Source: Sarcophilus harrisii (Eukaryota > Chordata > Mammalia > Dasyuromorphia > Dasyuridae). From it: a stretch of DNA of 64,000 nucleotides. The stretch covers positions 35,720,257 through 35,784,256 of the forward strand of contig NC_045429.1 in the NCBI RefSeq assembly GCF_902635505.1. The letters run 5' to 3'. This document shows positions 27,301-34,044 of this stretch, one piece after another. The notes beneath the pieces are model-generated. The model was not told the origin of the DNA. It saw only the letters and a program-made list of their open reading frames with translations, and searched no databases. Each line of letters begins with the position of its first letter. Within the stretch, counting starts at the first letter, position 1. The translations under genes were made by a program, and so were the position numbers.

Positions 27301-30300
27301 CAAGAACAAGCACCCAAGAGTACCACTCAAATTGAACCCCATGGAAACATCTGGGTCAAGTTTTGAGCCTTGAAAAAGACCTTGAAGAACTGAGATGTCT
27401 GGTAATATTAGGGATGAGGGAGTCAAGACCACATGAGATTGTAGAGGTGAAAAGAAGCTGATTAAACACTAAGAAAACAAAGACTGTTCATGAATAGAAC
27501 ATTTGGTGATATAATTATTCCAAATGAATGAACTTATAAAATGAAACTTCTATTATGTATGAAAAGGAATTTCTCAAATATGAAAGATTCTCACCCAGAA
27601 GCTCCAACTGTCTAGACACATAATCAGTTAGACTAGTTGATAGAACTCCCTGATTTGTAACTATATTTATATTAGAGCACTTTAAAAAATGTATCTCTAA
27701 ATTCCTGATTCTCTTCCTAGAAGGTTTCCTAGTGATTCCCTTGGTGTAATGGGTTTTACCCTCCCGCTCTTGGTCTCTACTGAGAGAATTTCAAACTACA
27801 TTCAGTTACATGGAAAAAAGAATATAGTGGCTATTAAAAATAATCAAATTCTTAGAAATGACTTTCATTAGATTTATTAATCAACTTTTCCCCTTCATTT
27901 TAGATATAGACCTCTCTGAAATGAAGGAAGATGGATGTTATGACTATAAATTTGTGAAATGGATGATTAAAAATAAGGTAATAATTTGTTATTAACTTTA
28001 ATATATTATTTTAGAAAAGTAAAGGAAGAAATGTTTATGTTGCTACTAAAAACATCATGGAAATATTGACTGAAGTTTCATTATCATGCTATCACATCTG
28101 ATTGCTTAGATGTTTTTTTTTAAATCTACCTCTTGAAAATTAATGACTAAATGAAATAAAGGCAGGGACTCTAAAATTCATCTTCAAACAACTCTAAAAT
28201 AATGACTCAAAATGAATTCTGGAATAGCAGAATGGAAGTAAAACAATTTTCCATCTCAAGACAGCTTAGAAAGATAAGAGGAAATGTCTGTCTCACTGAG
28301 GTAAAAATGGAGCACAGTCCAGGACAGGTCACATCCAGCAAGTTAGTAGCAGGTCTTAAGGGAAACAGAATTGTGGAGCTGCCAGCCCACAGATGCTAAA
28401 GGGGGGGGGGGGAGAATGTCAGACAATTGGACAGAAGTTGTTTTCCTTCAAATGAAAGGGTGCTAGGTGCTAGGGGACTTTTGCTGGCACTGGGGGCAGA
28501 ACTCTGTCAGAACCCCAGGGCAAAGAAGAGCATAGCACAATAGAGTATGTGACCAAAGTGGAGCAGGACCTGGTTACAGTTACCATAGAAAAGAGTGTTT
28601 GTGGTTGTTGAAAGACCAGAGCATAGGCCAGGCAAGTAAGTACACCTATACTTAGATCATTCCACCTTGGGAAGAACTGAAAACTTACACACTCCCAAAA
28701 CTAGCCCTGAAAACAGCAGCACAAAAAAATCTGAAACTTGGGACAGTGCTCCTTCGACCCAGGGAGCAGAGCCCAACTTTAACATAAAGTTAAACATCAA
28801 GAAACAGGCTTAAAAAATGAGCAAAAACAAAGAAAACCTGGCCATAAAAATTGACTATTCAACAAGGGAGATCAACACAAACTTAGAAGATTACAAAGTC
28901 AAAACTGCTATATCCAGAGCCTCAAAGAAAATATAAATTGGTCTCAAGTACCCCAAAAAAATTACTTGAAGAGTTCAAAAAAGATTTTTTAAATCAAATA
29001 AGACAGAAGAAACTGGAGAAGAGTAATGAAAATGATGCAAGAAAGTATTGAAAAAAAGAGTCAACAACTTGGCAAAGGAGGCACACACACACACACACAC
29101 AAAAAAAAAAAAACACTTAATAAAACAGAATAGTTCAAATAGTAAATGATGCACAAAAATCCACTGAAGAGAAGTTCTTAAAAAATACAATTGGCCAAAT
29201 GGAAAAGGTACCAAAAAACTCAGTGAAAAAATAATTCCTTAAAAATTAGAATAGGGCAAGTAAAAGCTAATAACTCCATCAAATATCAAGAAACAAAACC
29301 AAAAGAATGAAAAATAGAAGAAAATCTGAAATATCTTATTGAAAAACTAACTGAACTGGAAAATTGATTGAACTGAAGATTGAAGAGGGATAAGTTAAGA
29401 ATTATTCAACTTACTGATCAAAATGATCAAAAAAAGAAACTACACATAATTTTTAAAGAAATCATCAAGGAAAACTGCCCTGGCATTTTAGAATTAGAGA
29501 ATAAAAATAGAAATTAAAAGAATCCATTGAAGACTTCTTGAAAGAAATTCTAAAATGGAAATTCCCAGGAATATTATAGTCAAATTCTAGAGTTCTCCAG
29601 AGTCCATGAGAAAATATGCCGCAGCCAGAAATAAACTATTCAAATATCATGAAGCCAATCAGGATCATACAAAAGTTAGCTTCTACTGAAAGGAACTTGA
29701 GAGCTTGAAATATGATGTTCCCGAGGACAAAGGGATTAGGATTGCAACCAGAATCACCTACCCAATGAAAGTGAATATAATCCATCTGGAGGACAAATGT
29801 ATATTTAAGGAAATAGAGGACTTTCAAACATTCCTAATGAAAAGACCAAGCTAAATAGAAAATTTGACTTTCAAATATGACTCAGGAGAAGCATAAAAAA
29901 GGTAAACAGGAAAGATAAATCATAAGGAATTCAACTACATGAAATAATACTTGTAACTCCTAAGAATTTTATCATTATTAGAGTGAAATGGTATACATTG
30001 ATAGAAGGCACAGGTTTGAGTTGACTATGATAGGGTAGTATCTAAAAAAAATCAAATTAAGGAGTGAGAAGGAGGATCCCGTTGAGAGAAAGGGAAAGAG
30101 AAAAGTGGAATGAGATAAATTACCTTATAAAAAAGATGTTAAAAGAGCTTTTACAGGGAAGGGGAACATTGAGGGGAGAAGAGATGGTAGCCAATCCTTA
30201 AATCTTATTCTCACCTGAATTGGCTCAAAGAGGGAATAACCTACACAACCCACTTGGGTATATCTATCTTATCCTTCAGGGAAATAGTAGAGGAAAGAGA

Positions 30301-33300
30301 TAAAAACAAAGTAAGAGGAGGCTAATAAAAGGGAGGATGGATTGGAGGAGATGATCACCAGAATTAAACTCTTTTGAAGGTAAATTGGGGAAAACGAGAG
30401 AACAAATTAGGAGAAATAGGATGGGGGGAAATACACAGAAATAACTGTCAGAAAAAGTTTTACAGTAAATTTCTCTAATAAAAGACTCATTACTCAAATA
30501 TATAGAGAACTGAATCAGATTTATAAGAATACAAGTCATTCCCCATTTGATAAAATCAAAGGTTATGAGCATGCAGTTTTCAGAAGAAAAGTTATCTATA
30601 GTCATATGAAAACAAATTTTCAATCACTATTGATTAAAGACATGCAAATGAAAACACCTATATTGAATAAAAGAAAAGAAAATGGCAAATATTGTGAGGA
30701 AATGTAGGAAAATTAAAACTATTGCTTGGTTGGTAGAGTTGTGAACTGATTTAAACCATTCTGCCAAGCAAGTTGGAGTTATATCTAAAGGGCTATAAAA
30801 CAGTGCCTACATATCCTTTGACCTAACAGTACTAAGTATTGTTACTTCTAGATATAAATTCCAAAGAGATTTTTTAAAAGGAGGTTGGGGTAGGAAGAGG
30901 TCCTATTTCTACAATGATATTTGCAGCAACTCTTTGTGTGGTGACATAGACCTGGAAATTGAGGTGCCCATCATCTGGGGAATGGTTAAGCAAATTGTGG
31001 TGTGTGGCTATGATGGATTACTTTTGTTATAAGAAATAATGAGGGGAGAATTCTAGGAAGATGGCGGCCTAGGTCAGTAAATTTCAAGCTCTCCAGATTT
31101 CTCCCACAAACAGAACAAATTTGTTCCTCAGGGTGAACCCAGTCTGGTGAAAAATCAAGAACAACTTGGGGAAGAACAGGAGACCTTTCTGTTCAACTCT
31201 AGAAGATCAGAAGACAAGACTGGTGGCCGAGAATTAGCCAGTGTGAAGCACAAACCTCTCCAGGGTAGCTCCACAGGAACACTAAGCAGGACCCTTGGGG
31301 CAAGTTGAATGTGGCTGGATCCTCAGCAGAAACCACAGAAACTTTCACCTCCAGGAAAGGCTGCTGTTGTCTGAGTTGGGGCAGACTGAGGGACCCTGTG
31401 CTGATTGGGAACACCAGGCCCAGCTGTGCTGCAGAGACAAGGCCCTGGACAAGAAGGAATCGGCAAACCAGTAGTACAAGGGCAGTGGAGCAAGAGGGGG
31501 AGCCCTTGGTTTGGGGTTCTGGGTCAGAGGAGAGAGTTGAAGTGAAGCAAGAGACACTACCTAAGAATTAGAGGTGCTTACACTAACAGTTCTCAATAAT
31601 AATAATGATGAACTGGCAAAGACAGTAACCATAGAAACTTACTATGGGAATAGGGAAGGCAGGGGTTCATCTTAAGAGGACATAGATGTTAAAAAAAAAA
31701 AAAAAAGCTGCTTCTATCCCAAAGAGTAATATTAAATGGCTCCTTGACCAGAGAGAATTTATAGAGCTCAAAAAAGAATTTAAAAATCAAATGAGAGAAA
31801 TCGAGGAAAAATTAAGAAAATTAAAAATAAAAACCAAGAAAAATAAGATTATTAAAAAGTTAACCAACTAGAAAAGGAAATATCAAATCTTAAAAAAGAA
31901 AACTCTTTGAAAATTAAAATTGGTCAAGGGGAAGAGACCAAGAAATCACATAATATAATGAAAAATAGAACAGAATGTGACACTTGGGGGAAAAAAACAG
32001 ATTTGAAAAACAGATCAAGAAGAGAAAATATAAAAGAATAATTGGACTAATTGAAAGTCACAACCAAAATAAGAAACTTTGACACCATAATGCAAGAAAT
32101 AATCCAACAAAATTGTTCAGGAGTGATAGAACATGAAAATCCACCAATTACCCCCTCAAAGAGATACTTTGTAGAAAACACTAGCAATATTAGAGCCAAA
32201 TTTCAAAATCCCCAGATCAAAGAGAAAGGTTTACAAGAAACAAGAAAAAAAAATACAAAAATATGCTGGAGCTACATTTAGAACTTACCAGCAGTAACAA
32301 TAAAAGACCACAGGTTCTGGAATCATATATACCAGAAATCAAAAGAAGTAGGTCAGAGGTCAGAAATATCATATCTAGCAAAATTATCCATAATATTCAT
32401 TGGAAAAAATGGATATGCAACAAGTTTGCAAATTTTCAGGACATTTTTTCAACCAAACTCACACTCAATAGAAAATTTAACACATAAGAGACAATATCCA
32501 ACATTAATTTCAAGGAACTTAACTTGGACAAATTGTTTTTTACATGGAAATGTATACTATATGTTTAATATTGATATCAGCAATTGGGTAATTCTAAAGA
32601 AAGATTTATACAAATGAAGGACAGAGCAATAATAGACAGAGGCATTAGAGAGGGGAAGAGAGTTTGCAGTCTGAAAACCTCCTCACATAGGGAATGGGTT
32701 AAAAAGAGAACACTACATATATACCATGAAGAGCACAGCACTCTCTAAAATCTAAATCAAAGAAATAGGGAGGGATGGGGGAAGAAGACAAGGGATGAAT
32801 CCATGGATGGGGGAAGGTTAAGTAATAGTAAGGCAAGTTAAGGAGCAGAATTCAAGCAGAAGAGTTAGCAAGAATAGAAAAGAACAAGATATATACAAAG
32901 ACAAGTGTCAGGAGTAGAATTTATTAGGAAAAAAAAGTATGGCTAATAATCACTGATCTTGAACAAAGTCAAGCTTTTTCAATCAAGAGAGAAATCTGCA
33001 TTATATGTCAGCCATACTACTATTGTTTTAGATGCATGTTTACATATGGGTAAATGCATATATGTAAATGTGTCTGAGCACATGTAGATATACTTACATG
33101 TAGCTCTATGTATATGTGTTTATAGATATATGTATATGTGTGTGGATCTGTGAATGGGTGTGAATGCATTTGTATGTATATATATATAGGGGGTAAGTGT
33201 GTGTATATATATATATATTTATTAAATATATCTGTGCTATATTAAAATACCTACTTGAGGAAGGAGGGCAGGGAATGAAAAGAGAAAAAAGGAATAAAGT

Positions 33301-33995
33301 AAAAAAAAGTACGCAGCAGAAAACAACAACAAAAATAACCTACAAGGAAGCAAAGAAAAGATGGACATTCATAAATACAACTTTTTCTACTGTTTCATAT
33401 CCTTTCTTGAACCTGGTAATTTATGGTTATAGATTTTGAATCTTCCCTGGTGTTCTGCTGTGTAACATGACAATATTCTGTTTTATTTTCCTTTTCTGTT
33501 TTTCAGGTGTTTTTTCCAATAAAATAAAAAAAAATAAAAAAAATAAGGAGGGATGAACAGAGGTGGGAAGCAAAAGATGGGGAAAGAAGACAAGGGAGGG
33601 ATCCACAGGTGGTGGGAGATTAAGTAATAGCAAGGCAATTTAAGGAATAGAATTAAAGTAGGAGAGTTAACAGCTGTAGGAAAGAAGAGATATACACAAA
33701 CACGACAACAAGGATCAGGAGTAAAATTTATTAGAAGAAAAATATGGCTAGTAATCATTAGGCAAAAATCAAACTTAATGATTCAATCAAGAAAGAAATC
33801 TGCATTGTATGTCAGCCGTACTAATATTGTTTTAGATGCACATTTTAGATGCACATTTAATATGGGTAAATATATGTGTGTGTGTGTAAATATATATAAT
33901 TATCTCTGCATATAGCTTTGTATGTGTGTATAAATATGTATGTGTGAGTATATGGATGGTATGAATGTATATGTATGTATATGTATACATATAAA

Positions 33996-34044
<49 letters not shown>

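Noticed and set aside
30276-30623. A 115-codon hydrophobic frame on the minus strand
   Set aside because: It is antisense to the 3' UTR of the HAL1-type element; the hydrophobicity comes from translating a T-rich strand.
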